The notes beneath the pieces were generated by a model. The model was not told the origin of the DNA, did not search any database, and saw nothing but the letters and a program-made list of their open reading frames with translations. The position numbers and the translations under genes are program-made. This document shows, piece after piece, positions 33,475 to 44,284 of a stretch of 64,000 nt of DNA. Source of the stretch: Patella vulgata (Eukaryota; Mollusca; Gastropoda; Patellidae); contig NC_065884.2 of the NCBI RefSeq assembly GCF_932274485.2, positions 28,601,540-28,665,539 of the forward strand, given 5' to 3'. Every line of letters begins with the position of its first letter. The first letter of the stretch is position 1.

Positions 33475-33840
33475 TTGATATTTCTTCAATTTTTGATTAA
33501 AATGGTTAAAACTTAACGGCATACCTGGAATTGTCATCCCATTACTTTCTTCATCGAGCCGTTAAGTTTGATAAAACACATTATTGGTTAATAATGTCTA
33601 GTGAACGAGAATTCGCATATTTCTTTTGAGGCAGTAATACTAATTTTTGATTATTTTCAGAGCTGTTTCTAAACGTTTCTTAAAATATCAATGGGGTATT
33701 TGGTTACCACTATTTTAATATTCTTTACAAATATTCATAATATTGCATGTCTCCCAATATGTTCCTCACAGTAGGCTACACTTTCAGCATAAGATGACAT
33801 GGTAACCTTTCCGATAAAGTGTACATTTTGTATAAAAAAA
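33475..33840 (+). repeat. Dispersed duplication, copy 2 (partner at 18.4 kb)
   Basis: Aligned blocks with 18405-18935 include TTAAAATGGTTAAAACTTAA, CATACCTGGAATTGTCATCC, CATAATATTGCATGTCTCCC and GACATGGTAACCTTTCCGAT. It is shorter than copy 1 through the middle. Confidence 0.75.
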
Positions 33841-33986
33841 AAAGAGCCTTATCCTTAAGCTACATAGACAATTTCTTTGATTTTGATCATAATGCTAGCC
33901 AACACCTTAGATTAAAATTTCCAAGAGTTCTCAAGGCATAATTTAATTGAAGTAATAATTATGCAAACAGCCATTACTATTGCATA

Positions 33987-34890
33987 TAGTCCGGTGGCTT
34001 AAGAATGGGGGATGGGGGGCATTGCCACCCAAGAGGAGAATTTATGAGACCATGTTTTACAAGAGCTATTTTTTGTGTAGATTTCAATTCTTGGGGGAGA
34101 TCAGGTGTTTGAGGTGGCTTTTACAAGATGTGGGGGAGGAGTACGTCCAGTGACTTTAATTGCCTGGAAATGTGATACTGTTGATTATCATTTTGTAGGA
34201 CTTTACATCTCTAAATAAGTATAAAGGACCATCTTGGATGACTGTTTTGTTTTGTGTGCCGGCCCACGAGGAGGGTGGGGGTTGTAGGCAGATGGTCTGA
34301 TGCCCTAAAAATGACGGGAACTGTGATAATGTTAATATAAATGATCATCATATAAATTAGTAAAACATTAATATATAGCACTGTACATCTCTAAAGAAGT
34401 GTATATAAAGCTATTGTTTTGCTTTGTGAGGGGTTGGTGGAGGGCTGTAGTATGTCTGTGGAGGGTTGGGGGGGGTGAGGGCAATGCTAAAAATTGGTGT
34501 TAACATTGATAACATGGATACAAATGATGATTATTAGTAAAGCATTAATTTTGTATAAAAAATGCACTGTGAATCCTAGTATATAGTATATAGGATGCCC
34601 TTAGACAACTGGGTTGCTTCGTGGGGGAAGATTAGGGGCAATGCCTACAATTGCGGGAAATGTTATAATGTTGATATCAATGATGATTATCCTGTAAAAC
34701 ATTGCTTTCTAGCACTGTGATTGTACATATCTAAAGACGCTTATAGGTTGCCCTTTGGACAACTATATAGCCTTGCTGGTCGAGGACAGTCCCCCTACCC
34801 GTACCCGCTCTCTGGTTCCCACAGGGAAATATTGTCCAAGGAGACCCTATACACTTATTTAAAGATCCCCACTGCTGAAAATTAAGGTTT
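33987..34890 (+). mobile_element. Foldback family R, single arm
   Basis: It starts TAGTCCGGTGGCTTAAG (33987), the same end as the large foldback element at 51756 (TAGTCCGGTGGCTGAAGG). Units of ~150-190 bp follow, each with ACTGTACATCTCTAAATAAG, a 'GGACAACTGTTTTG' block, a G-rich tract and GATAATGTTGATATAAATGA. No opposite-oriented arm was found nearby, so this is a solo arm or a rearranged copy. Confidence 0.65.
34740..34890 (-). repeat. Short inverted-orientation unit of family R
   Basis: From about 34740 the text switches to the complementary unit style (GGACAACTATATAGCC, then AGGAGACCCTATACACTTAT, TTAAAGATCCCCACTGC), and the stretch to 35198 reads similarly (TTGTCCAAGTGACATCATAT, TTATTTAGAGCTATGCAG). 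This suggests the start of a second, opposite arm. Diverged. Confidence 0.35.
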
Positions 34891-35179
34891 TCCTAATCTA
34901 TAAGATGATAATTAGAAGATTATCAAATGCCAAAACCTTTTATGTCATTGCCCTCCTACAACCTCTCCCATTCACTAGGAAAGGCTGTGAAAGATGTTTT
35001 GTCCCCAAAAATACAAGTAATTGTCCAAGTGACATCATATTACATTTATTTAGAGCTATGCAGTGCTATAAATTTTATGTTTTACAAAACTGTAAGATGA
35101 TCATCATGTATATCAACATTATCACATTTCTCGTGGTATTTTATAGACACATGTTTTGGCTAAATAACTCCATCGCCAA

Positions 35180-35525
35180 TTGTTTAAGGCATACCTGACA
35201 TCAGTATTAATGCAAGGAGGAAGATCCCATCACTAATTGTGGAAGCCATATCTGACAGGTATTAATGCAATGAGGAAAATCCCATCGCTAATTGCGGAAG
35301 GCATACCTGACATAAGTATTAATGCAAGGAGGAAGATCCCATCACTAATTGTGGATGGCATATCTGACATAGGTATTAATGCAACGAGGATGATCCCAAC
35401 ACTAATTGCGGAAGGCATATAACACAATTGTACATGCTTTGCGGAAGGCATATCATACATCAATATTAATGCAACGAGGAAGATCCCATCACTGTATTAC
35501 CGAAGGTACATCTTACAAAAGTATT
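35180..35525 (+). repeat. Tandem repeat, ~62-bp units
   Basis: Five to six units of CATACCTGACATAAGTATTA followed by ATGCAAGGAGGAAGATCCCA and CACTAATTGTGGAAGG, starting at about 35188, 35247, 35303, 35360, 35440. Both strands stay open across the array because of the repeat phase; the frames are artefacts. Confidence 0.75.
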
Positions 35526-36232
35526 AAAATACCCCAAGCATGACATACCACAAGAAGCAGACTAATCATTACATGTATACAAGCGTGGGAAACGTAGGCC
35601 TATATTCTAACCGTCTAGAAAATTACCCCAGACAAATGCCTGCACATAAATGATCCTATCCCTTAATTGCACACTATTACTTAATGAGGAACGTCTGACA
35701 TAGGAGTTACCCATCTAGGTGACATAGAACAGAAGACCTTTGGATGAAGCCTTGAACATAATAAACATGCATGTTTATATCTACAATTTCCAACACATGT
35801 GTTGTTCATATTATACTTAAAGGGACTGTCCCGAATTGAACTAAATATCATAAATAAAAGTCTGAGTACGTATGAAATTTAAGCGCCGAAATATAGAGGA
35901 ATGGTGTATTTACCCTGTCTCAAAATTTCTGCTCAAAATATTGAGTCATTTGGACGTGAACGTCAAAACTGCTTATCCGGACACGTAACCCTTTTAAGAT
36001 TTTAAGTCAATTCTTTCGTTGGGTGACCTGATAATCGATTCCCGTTCCTTTAGAGGTTTATACAGTGAATCACCCATCAGCTGTACTTAATAACGAAAGG
36101 TAAATTTCACCTGCACATTATTTTTATAAAATATAAGTCTGGTTATATCCAGACACAGTATATAATACAGCTTGGGGCAACAGTCCCCACTTCCAGATTA
36201 AGACTGACGGGTTTAAGTGGTTTGAAAACGTA
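35526..36232. other. Spacer, nothing recognised
   Basis: No repeat partner in the window and no convincing frame. 'AAATAAATGATCC' and 'CATGTGTTG' strings are isolated. Confidence 0.4.
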
Positions 36233-37350
36233 TCAAATATATTGAGTTAGTTGCTCGGCCCCTAGGTAGAGGATTTTAAGGGATTTTAACACAAAATTAA
36301 CCAGTTTTATTCTCCAAAATATTATCGGGATTGGCCCTTTAAAACAAAATCCCAGACTATTTTGGATTGGAGAAACTGAGGTGGTAGGTTTCGATAAAGT
36401 TGCCAATTTATTCTTGCTACAACACTCATGCCACAACCCCCACTCCAGGACAGGTGGGGTTTATTGGCTTTCATCCTGTGAAAATGTTGATCATAAAATC
36501 TCAATTCTCCATCCATGTCTGCCATTTTGCGTATTAAAGTTATGTACTTCAACGAACTACATGCCTCATCTGGGTATTTCTGAAGGCGAACAGCCATATA
36601 AATATAAAACAAATTGATCCACTTGTTAATACTGAGAAGTTTGCTTTTTGACCTTTCAGCCCAATGAAGGGTAGGGTGACCATCATCATTTGTGGTCAGT
36701 TGGAGATCAAAAGAATTTTGTGAGTCATTAATACAAAGACTGCTCAAGACAACAAATTGGTTGGACCCAATTTTTTGCTTTAATTGCTTGGGGACCATGT
36801 CTTGAAGTGGGACCGAGGAAGACATGAAGGTGAGGTTCTCAGTACCATGCCCGGGAGAAATGTCAGATACCAAATTATTTACAAATTCTACAGCAGAACA
36901 ATTAGAATTGGAAGGCAAACTACTACCATTCATATCAGTAGCCGACGAGTCATTATTGGTAATATTGTTCACAGTAGCTTCCCTTCTTCCTCTCTCTTAT
37001 GCTTTCTGAATGTGGTCCTCTATATTGGTAGATGTTAGCGCCGGGGTAGATGGCAAGGCTGTAGCTGGTGTGTGATGTATAGAACTGGCTGCTTTGTGTG
37101 TTCGAGAAGGGCGAGATTTAACTTTAAATGTTTTACCAGCTGAATGGTCTGTTGCCTTTGATGCCGACAGATCTGCACGAATCCATTTTTCAATGGAGAA
37201 TACTGCAAGGTTGACCAAGGCTGCTTTCCGCTTAGGCATGAAGGCTCTACCCGGTTCTAAAGCTGTACTACTGCCGCTTGGTTCCTGAACCGATCCAATA
37301 TTTGAATCAGCATTATTGGAGATGGTTAGATTTTCTTTTTCATGCTGCAA
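36233..37350 (-). mobile_element. Fossil N-terminal ORF region of a tyrosine-recombinase retrotransposon (DIRS/Ngaro-like)
   Basis: The minus-strand frame of 36322-36972 carries PLQDMVPKQLKQKIGSNQFV, INKWINLFYIYMAVRLQKYP, and LRFYDQHFHRMK, then SWSGGCGM and INWQLYRNL. This combination ('VP..LK.KI....FV', 'I..W...F.IY.AV....P', 'FYD..FR') is one I remember from the gag-like protein preceding recombinase/reverse transcriptase regions in coral, fish and mollusc elements. A Lys/Ser-rich upstream frame (36997-37350) probably belongs to the same relic. The element is broken, with a few breaks, and truncated: no recombinase or polymerase is nearby. A Crypton relative is the main alternative. Confidence 0.6.
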
Positions 37351-37429
37351 CAGACTTAACAGTTAGTAATATGGGAACCGCCATGTGTAGGCCTACATTA
37401 TTGACGCATTCTTGTCTAATTCGCATGCC

Positions 37430-37845
37430 TTTAATCATATAACTCCAAGCATAACCAATGCTTCCAAGTTTATTCACAACATAACTTACATAACCAATAC
37501 TTTCCTGCTTATTTACAGCATAACAGATGATTTCCAGTTCATTCATGCTTCAATATTTATTAACAGGTTGTCATATTTATTCACAGCATAACCGATGCTT
37601 TCCTGTTATAACCGATGCTTTTCATGGTATTCACAGCATAAGCGATGCTTTCATGTTGATTCATGGTATAACCAATGCTTTCATGTTATTCACACCATAA
37701 CCGATCCTTTTCATGTTTTTCAAAGCATGAGCGATACTTTTCATGTTTTTCACAGCATAACCCACGCTTTTCATGTTATTCACAGCATAACCAATGCTTT
37801 TCATGTTATTCACAGCATAACCGATGTGTTCATGTTATTCAGTGT
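37430..37845 (+). repeat. Minisatellite, ~30-bp unit, about 13 copies
   Basis: The unit is CACAGCATAACCGATGCTTT plus TCATGTTATT with substitutions, most regular at 37575-37840. Both strands stay open through much of it, giving Phe/Ser/His-rich frames that are artefacts. There are no unique spacers, so it is not a CRISPR-type array. Confidence 0.85.
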
Positions 37846-37855
37846 GAAATGAAAT

Positions 37856-38108
37856 AAAATGGGGTTTAACGTCCTATTGTTCTGCTCCAAACTGGGCTAG
37901 TGAAGACGGGCATACACCATACAATGTGCTATGAGGGGGATTTTGCCCGGGCAGCGGCGCTACAACCTACTCTTATATCGAATTACAACTGCCAAGGGAT
38001 CTTTTACGTGCACGCCAATGTGTACACGGGACCTCGGTTTTCATCCCATTCGAACGACTAGACAGCGGTCCTTGTCAGGTCCTCCGTGCTGCATCACTGA
38101 CAAGGGGA
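37856..38108 (+). repeat. SINE-like element family B
   Basis: It begins TGGGGTTTAACGTCCTATTG, continues GCTCCAAACTGGGCTAGTGA, GGGGGATTTTGCCCGGGCAG, CTACTCTTATATCGAATTAC and AAGGGATCTTTTACGTGCAC, and ends near CCTTGTCAGGTCCTCC. The opening GGGGTTTAACGTCC is shared with the tail of SINE family A read on its minus strand. A diverged relative lies at 8266-8385. The tRNA promoter boxes were not identified with confidence. Confidence 0.6.
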
Positions 38109-38129
38109 AAAAATAACCACGCCGGAAAA

Positions 38130-38950
38130 TCTGGATGACCTGTTCATGGCGGAGAAGGTAGCCATTTTCCGACATGGGAAGACACAGTTAAGGAAGAAGA
38201 AAAATACGACCACATCTGCTGTAGCAATTCATATACATCCCAAATGTGAGCTTTATGGATTTGTCTAAAAAGTAGCCCCTGGTTGTCCAACAACATGAAC
38301 ACAGTCTGTGGAAATTTTAGATTGTTTCCTTCTAAATATTGGTACGGCCTCAAGTGATAAAAAACTTAGGAAAAAAAAAAATGACAATTTTTTGACAGTA
38401 TATATGTGAGTAAGTAGCCCCTGGTTGTCTAACAACGTGAACACGGTCTGTGGAAAATTTAGATTGTTTTCTTCTAAATATTGGGACAGCCTCAAGTGAT
38501 AAAAACTTGGAATTGACATCCCGTCGGTCTAACAGACCTGTTCATGGTGGAGAAGGTAGCCCTTTTTCCACGTGGGAAGACACTGTGAAGGGAAAAGGAA
38601 AAGAAAAAAAAAATGACAATTCTATGACAGTATATACGACTAACCTCTACCAGGATAACCGAGCTACTATAAACCCCACGGGCCGCAAAACAACCAGACG
38701 ACTAAACTTAATAAGAGAATATAGCTATAGGCAAACTTGATGCCGAACCTGTTCATGGCGGAGAAGGTAGCCTTTTTTTCGTGGGCAGACGCTGTGAAGG
38801 GAACAAGGGAAAAATGACAATTTTATGACAGTTCCACCAACCTCTACCAGGATATGGCCAATATTCTCGTTAACCGAACTACTAAAACCCCGGGAGCTAC
38901 TAAACAAACAGACGACTAAACTTCATAGAGAATATAGGCACACTTGATGC
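38130..38950 (+). repeat. Mosaic of duplicated ~145 and ~210 bp units
   Basis: CCTGTTCATGGCGGAGAAGG followed by TAGCC occurs at 38138, 38536 and 38750; GTAGCCCCTGGTTGTC followed by CAACAACATGAACACA occurs at 38272 and 38414; CTCTACCAGGATA and AGACGACTAAACTT occur twice (38645-38710, 38835-38920). Unit order suggests repeated local duplication. Non-coding. Confidence 0.75.
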
Positions 38951-39235
38951 CGAGAAAGAAAACAAACCGCTCACACGCTTCAAAGGTTTTTCAAGAAGGG
39001 AGTCACGTGGTGTGGTGACTGATCACGTGACATGTTTAAAGATAGCTTAAAGCTGCATACTCACATAAAAATTCGTCTTTGGCAAGACGTTTTTTATATG
39101 TCAACTGTCAGTTACAGACTAAGTTGATTTAGTACACTCTATATATAATATATATGTGAATATGTGTGAAACTATTAATTTGCCAAATATATTAATTAAT
39201 GAAATATAAAGTCATCTTATTTTTCTATTCTTTGT

Positions 39236-39616
39236 CTATAAATTTAAAAACAATGTCGCCACGACTATATTGCTACAGAGTGGGAAGTTAAGGGATGGTG
39301 TCTGGATTGTTGTTGTTGTTGATGTAATTGGTACCGCTGTTGCTGGTGGTTCTGATTGTTGTCCAAGTGAAGATGCTATGTGAGGCGGTTGTGAACTTGA
39401 CGAGCTTGAGGGTTGTGACGGGTATTCTGGTGGTGGTTGAACAGAGCTTGGTGGCTGTAAGGGTGAAGGTTGAGTACGTGGAGGAGCAGCGACTTGGCAC
39501 AACATGGGTGGTTTGAAAACAAGCCCACGTTGCAGCAATTTGTTGATCAGGATATCAGTCAAACGATCCTCCGCCGTTGACATAGGTACAACATCTGAGG
39601 TGTTAGGTACTGACAC
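39236..39616 (-). CDS. Pro/Ser/Thr-rich reading frame, unknown
   Basis: A 126-residue frame. The N-terminal ~40 residues include DRLTDILINKLLQRGLVFKP, a short amphipathic helix-like stretch; residues ~45-110 are Pro/Ser/Gln/Thr-rich (low complexity). It lies 60 bp outside the inverted end of the transposon at 39676 and on the same strand as the DIRS-like relic 1.9 kb away, so it may be a distant piece of that relic. A frame this biased can also arise from simple sequence. Function unknown. Confidence 0.25.
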   Translation of the reverse strand: MSVPNTSDVVPMSTAEDRLTDILINKLLQRGLVFKPPMLCQVAAPPRTQPSPLQPPSSVQPPPEYPSQPSSSSSSQPPHIASSLGQQSEPPATAVPITSTTTTIQTPSLNFPLCSNIVVATLFLNL

Positions 39617-40568
39617 CTCGTCTGGAACGGTAGCAGGCTCATGATGTCTCTAAGGCATCCTGAAAAGAGAATTATAGATATGGGTCATTCTACAGATTGG
39701 GTGCCATTTTGAGATTAAAAATTTTCACAAATACTGTTACCCGATTTCACATAAATGAATTACATTTCAAGTGTTGAACCATTTTTTAATGTTATTTTGT
39801 ATATGAGCAGTTTACCTAATGTTTACTTTCGTAATTGTATGTAAATTACGGAGACGTCTCAGGTACACTTCGTCATTTCCGCGACAGCATCAAAACAGCG
39901 AAAAAATAATATATCAATTTATAATTGTGGTCTAATTGTGTGTCGAATCAATTAAATGCTTGATGATTTAGATTGTAATTTGTTTTCAAGAATAAAATAC
40001 TGCAATACTATGTCGTTTTATTGAATGTTAAAGTGTTAACACAATGAAATTCGTAACTTTGCTGACATTAATACTCAGTCACGTGGCTCTATCGGCAGTG
40101 GTTGTCACATATACTGTTCTAAATGGTGGATATGTATGTTGAGAAAGTAAAGACATGAAAGGTTGGACCATGTATATTGTATGTTTATGTACTTTTTAAT
40201 TTAAATCCCAATCGCGGTAAATGACTGTCAGGAGCGATGTTGACCTATACTCGTGGAGATGACAAATCCACTCGTTACGATAACCCCAAAAGGATAAAAT
40301 AAACAAATTTCACATGGAAGTAATATTATTATGTGTTTTAATACTTTTAATTCAGTATACAATTTCAATTTACAATGATTGTTCAATAAGAAAAAATAAC
40401 ACATGCAATGACTCGCGGTAATGACTAAGATTGATTTGTATATTTAAATTGTGTCTAACGTCCCACTACAGCTCCTATATATCTGGTTAATTTGGGACGG
40501 GTCCATTAAAAGAAACAACTGTAATTTCTATAACATATAATTGTTAATGGTAAAACAATAACGATTGT

Positions 40569-40574
40569 TTTATT
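40569..40574 (-). promoter_or_regulatory. Polyadenylation signal overlapping the transposase stop
   Basis: On the minus strand the last codon and stop read AAA TAA AA, so AATAAA overlaps the TAA. This would give a very short 3' UTR, usual for compact transposons. Seen directly; use not shown. Confidence 0.5.
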
Positions 40575-43064
40575 TTGTGAACTTTTCAAATTTAGGGGCG
40601 ATCTTTTCAAAGATTTCATGATCTACTTGGAAATGACGACCAGTAATTGGTTGAGGTTCTGGAATAAGGGCTAAAAATTTGTCTAGACTATACCATATCC
40701 TATCTTCCATCCTTGGCCAAAAGTATCTGTTTCTTCCAGCACTGCTCATTGCGGTGACCTCAATCTCTTCGTCATCGACATCATTTATTATTCCCGGATA
40801 TAGGTAGCCGTAATAATTTACCAGACACCACTTGTTAATCAAAGTTTCGTCGATTTCGATAGATGTACTCTTAAAACCATTGCTTGTTTCAGGAGGGTTG
40901 GTGACATCCTGAGTGCTCGGTTTTTCCGTGTATTGATGATTAGGTAGTATGGTAATAATTCGTGGTTGAAAACAGCTACACATTAATCCCTGGCAAAAAC
41001 AGCTAACATCTCTAATCGAAATTATACCCGGTGATCGAGATATTATTTGATGGAGTGCCATGGTTCCTTTTACTGGGGAAACGTGTGAAAACGTGCTAGA
41101 TTCATCTGGAATACTCTCAGGGTCGATATAAAATAACTTTACCGTAGTTTTATCCTTTAAAACTTGATACATTGTCCTGGAATCCGGTATATCGTGCTTC
41201 TCAGCTATTAATCTGTCTGCAGTACGTTTAACTACCGCACCAATTCCATCTGGGGCTCCTTTTCCATGGCTTGTTTCCAGAAAGTTCCAGGTTCCACCAA
41301 TAAACCCATAGTCGTATATTTTCCTCGAAAACATTGCCATGTTGGTTTTATTTTTGTACTGACCGTTTGGACCGTAACTTAAAAAATTAATAATCTTTAC
41401 TTTAGGAAAATCTGATTTAATTATATCGAAAACAGGACTTAGATGAGACCATATTGCTGCTGGATCTTTGCGAGGTGAACCCGATATGGTACAGATGGAA
41501 ACAGTCGAGGAGGATGTATAAAGGACACATGTGTGAAGGGACGCTTGGTGATGACTAGCGCCGAAATGAGCACTTTGAACTTGCGCATGATATTTGCATC
41601 CATAATTCTCGCTAAAGTCCATGTGTATGAGGCAGTTCTCTTCCCCAAGGTTAGATTTAAGGTTTCTGATTTGACTATATTGATGCTTGATGTTAAACAC
41701 ATGCTTACACGCCCTCTGAAGGTCTTTATTAAAGTCCTCCAATAACTCCCACATACTAGATTCGTCGGTAACTTTAGCTGTAAATACGGCTGTATAATCT
41801 TTCATTGATCCATCTGCATTTCTCTTTTGCCTTTTTTCTGAGATTTTCGACCATTTGGACCAGGTAATAAATTTCTGCTGACCTTCTTCGTCTATGTCGG
41901 TTTTAATAGCGAATAATTTACAGCGATCGCATTCTCGATACATACACGCTTTGTTTTCAACATCACAGCAGATCTTGGAAATTAACTCATCAATATCAGA
42001 GGTATGAATTGCTCTGGCATGTTTCAGGGCAGTAGCCGTAAACGCTAAATTGTCGTGAATTTGACAAATACACGTGTCACGTTGACTCAAGTCCGGTTTT
42101 AACACCCAAAATGGTCTAAATCTACAAAACAGTGAATATGAGCATACAAAGTTACTTTCAGATAGAAATTTCAGGTGGAGATTTTTAAGAGTGTCAACTA
42201 AATATCTCCTTTGCTTCTTTATCTTATTTTTGGTTATAGTAGATTTTTTTCCAGCACTAAGTCGACTAGAATCGTCCCTTTCTAAAAATTCTTTTACTGA
42301 ATTTTGCAGCTGCTGTAAGCAGTGTCTTTTCATGATACGTTTGTTATTTCTGTTGCCTTTCTTAATTCCAAATGTTTCTTTGACCAAAGATTTCATTTTA
42401 TAACTACCCATAATTTTTGATTTGAAAATTTGGACAATACTTTTGCTTTCCCTCCTTTTCTGCAACTTCTTTTGTAATTCGGATGATAAACAGTAATGAA
42501 AAATTAAAGTTTTTTTGACTTTACTAGAAACAGGTCTTCCGCCGAGCAGTCTTGCCGTTTTACTCCTGGGGGTTTCGGGTGCTGGGGTACTATTTTGTTG
42601 CTGATGTGATAGTGTTCGGTAATATCTTTTCTTATATCTTTCTAACAATCGCGTCTTCCCTTCCAGCTCGCTTTCTAACTTCTGTATTTTCCTGTACGAT
42701 GCTGACCTATCTCGACGCACTCGCTTTCTTCCTCTTGAAGGTCGATCAAAATGATATACATTATTAATACCACCACTGGGACCAGGACCGGGATCATCGA
42801 TAGGTGATGTAGGGGGTGTTATCAAATTACTGTTAGTATGCCTATCTTCACCAACTTTATTTCTATGGCTATCCTCCACTGTTTTCTTTTTTGTCTTTTT
42901 TCTCTTGTTGTTAGATCTTTTATCAGTTTCACTTGTTTCTTTTCTTTTTTTCTTTGATAGCGCTCCCTCTCACGTTTGAGGTATTCGGCATACCTCACAG
43001 GGTCTTCTTTAATTTTATTTCGATATTTTCGGTCCTTTTCCGAAAAGTTTCTTTGTTTACCCAT
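40570..43064 (-). CDS. DDE-like transposase, near-intact, one apparent frame change
   Basis: Two overlapping frames make one family-length protein: a basic 80-residue start (43064-42822; EDPVRYAEYLKRERERYQRK, REKRQKRKQWR) and a 769-residue frame (42879-40570). The switch lies near 42872-42882, where RKQWR continues as DSHRNK in the other frame. Positions in the 769-residue part: Pro-rich linker 20-40; coiled-coil-like 60-87; helical DNA-binding-like region ~150-250; Cys/His cluster 270-320 (CICQIH, CCDVENKACMYRECDRC); MDFSENY with D421; SYGPNGQYKNK with Y502 where relatives, as I recall, have Asp; WNFLETSHGKGAPDGIGA with E535; second Cys cluster 626-637; Tudor/SH3-like tail 683-745 (YPGIIND...YFWP...W). 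AATAAA overlaps the stop codon (40569-40574). The family is common in invertebrates but I cannot name its superfamily. Confidence 0.8.
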
Positions 43065-43084
43065 CTATAGCCTGAAATAAATAA

Positions 43085-43440
43085 AATAAATGCTGAATAT
43101 TTTTATTATTATGTTAGTCGTATTCTTAATGTAACCCCTACCCCTACGGTAAAATATTATATTACCATTGGTTGACAAACGTCTTCTTGGTTATTCAGTC
43201 ATTACCGCGATATTTAATCATTTACCGCGCTGTTTGTCATATCGCGAAATATTACTGAATATTATTATTATTATGTCAGTCCTATTCTTAACCTAAACTC
43301 TAACCCTAAGCTATGCAAAAATTATTATTACCATTGGCTAACAAACGTCTTCTTGGTATATGTAGTCATTACCGCGATATTCAGTCATTTACCACGCCAT
43401 TGACCATATCGCAAAAATGACATTCGCGGAATTGACGAAT
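43085..43440 (-). repeat. Two ~165-bp direct subrepeats with CCGCG motifs
   Basis: TTATTATTATGTTAGTC..., ATTACCATTGG, ACAAACGTCTTCTTGG, GTCATTACCGCGATATT, TCATTTACC and ATATCGC appear in this order at 43105-43255 and 43268-43420. They lie immediately upstream of the transposase start and carry the subterminal motif twice each. They are probable promoter or binding-site repeats of the element. Confidence 0.7.
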
Positions 43441-44284
43441 CTGGACAATAGATAGCCTGGAGATTCGAGTCTAATATTTAGCGCCAACCATCAGATACCA
43501 TTTAAAAGAAAATCAGATGGTTTCTAAGATACATGCAAAAATCAACAGCTTTGATATATTTTTGACACTAAAATCTACGTCGCCAGATTGACATACAATA
43601 AATATACTCATAAAAATTACTTACAAATGTGTCGGTATCTCTACTATCAATTTGCTGATGATGTCGGCGCCATTTGCCTAGGTTAATAAAGGTCGGTAAC
43701 TCTATGTTACAAAAAAGGTTTACCCAGACAGCAATTAATTCACTTGATAAACTGGTGCGACCCCCACTTTCGCGGAAATGACCATTTTTTGGGGGAAATG
43801 TTAAAATTTGGTATATTTTTAAAATATCGAAAGTTGACTTCTAAAACTCAAAAAAGGATTGGACATGTACATATTATCTACATAATCAGACCAAAAAAAA
43901 AGGTAAGTTTCCAAATATGATAGGTGGTATTATCTTATTTTAAAAAGCATCCGGTCCTGGGACATTGAGTATTTAGATACACTCTATAATGTGAAAATGC
44001 CTTATTACCTCCCAGAATATAAAAATGTCATAAATGTATTGTTTATTGCATTATATGTATTGTAGGATGTATATGATTACAAAAAAACTCATTTGACCTT
44101 TTTACTATTTACTACAGATCTGCTATAACTGACGGGATCTGGAATGGAACCCAATCTGTAGAATGACCCATATCTAAACCAAGGTTTTGCAAGGTAGCTG
44201 CAGTGTAATCTTGCAAGGCAGCTTTGATTACAGCCATAAAGGTATGGCATAGCACGACAGAACATAAGTTGAATAAGCATAAAA

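Larger units (their letters stand above)
39676..44175 (-). mobile_element. ~4.5 kb DNA transposon with matched inverted ends and a DDE-like transposase
   Basis: AGATATGGGTCATTCTACAG continued by ATTGGGT-G-CCATT (39676-39707) reappears in reverse complement at 44143-44175 (AATGGAACCCAATCTGTAGA then ATGACCCATATCT), about 31 of 32 matching. Between them lies one long minus-strand gene (40570-43064). Motifs of the form TCATTWCCGCG recur on both sides of the gene (near 39871, 40213, 40407, 43197, 43220, 43370, 43395, 43770), the layout of subterminal transposase-binding sites. A clear target duplication could not be assigned because GATA/TATC at the border may belong to the ends. Nothing else in the interval looks like cargo. 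Confidence 0.75.

Noticed and set aside
35233-35463. Repeat-containing membrane-like small protein
   Set aside because: It arises from the 62-bp tandem array, with both strands open; no independent coding evidence.
36784-37038. Plus-strand frames across 36.4-37.3 kb
   Set aside because: They are antisense to the DIRS-like relic whose motifs are on the minus strand.
37430-37845. CRISPR-like array
   Set aside because: The units are contiguous degenerate copies without unique spacers, and the window is animal DNA.
37595-37852. Phe/His/Ser-rich repeat protein
   Set aside because: It is a translation of the 30-bp minisatellite; two frames are open at once, which argues against coding.
43285-43315. 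Telomere-like CTAACCCTAA words
   Set aside because: Only one or two imperfect copies occur within a direct subrepeat of the transposon; not an interstitial telomere array.
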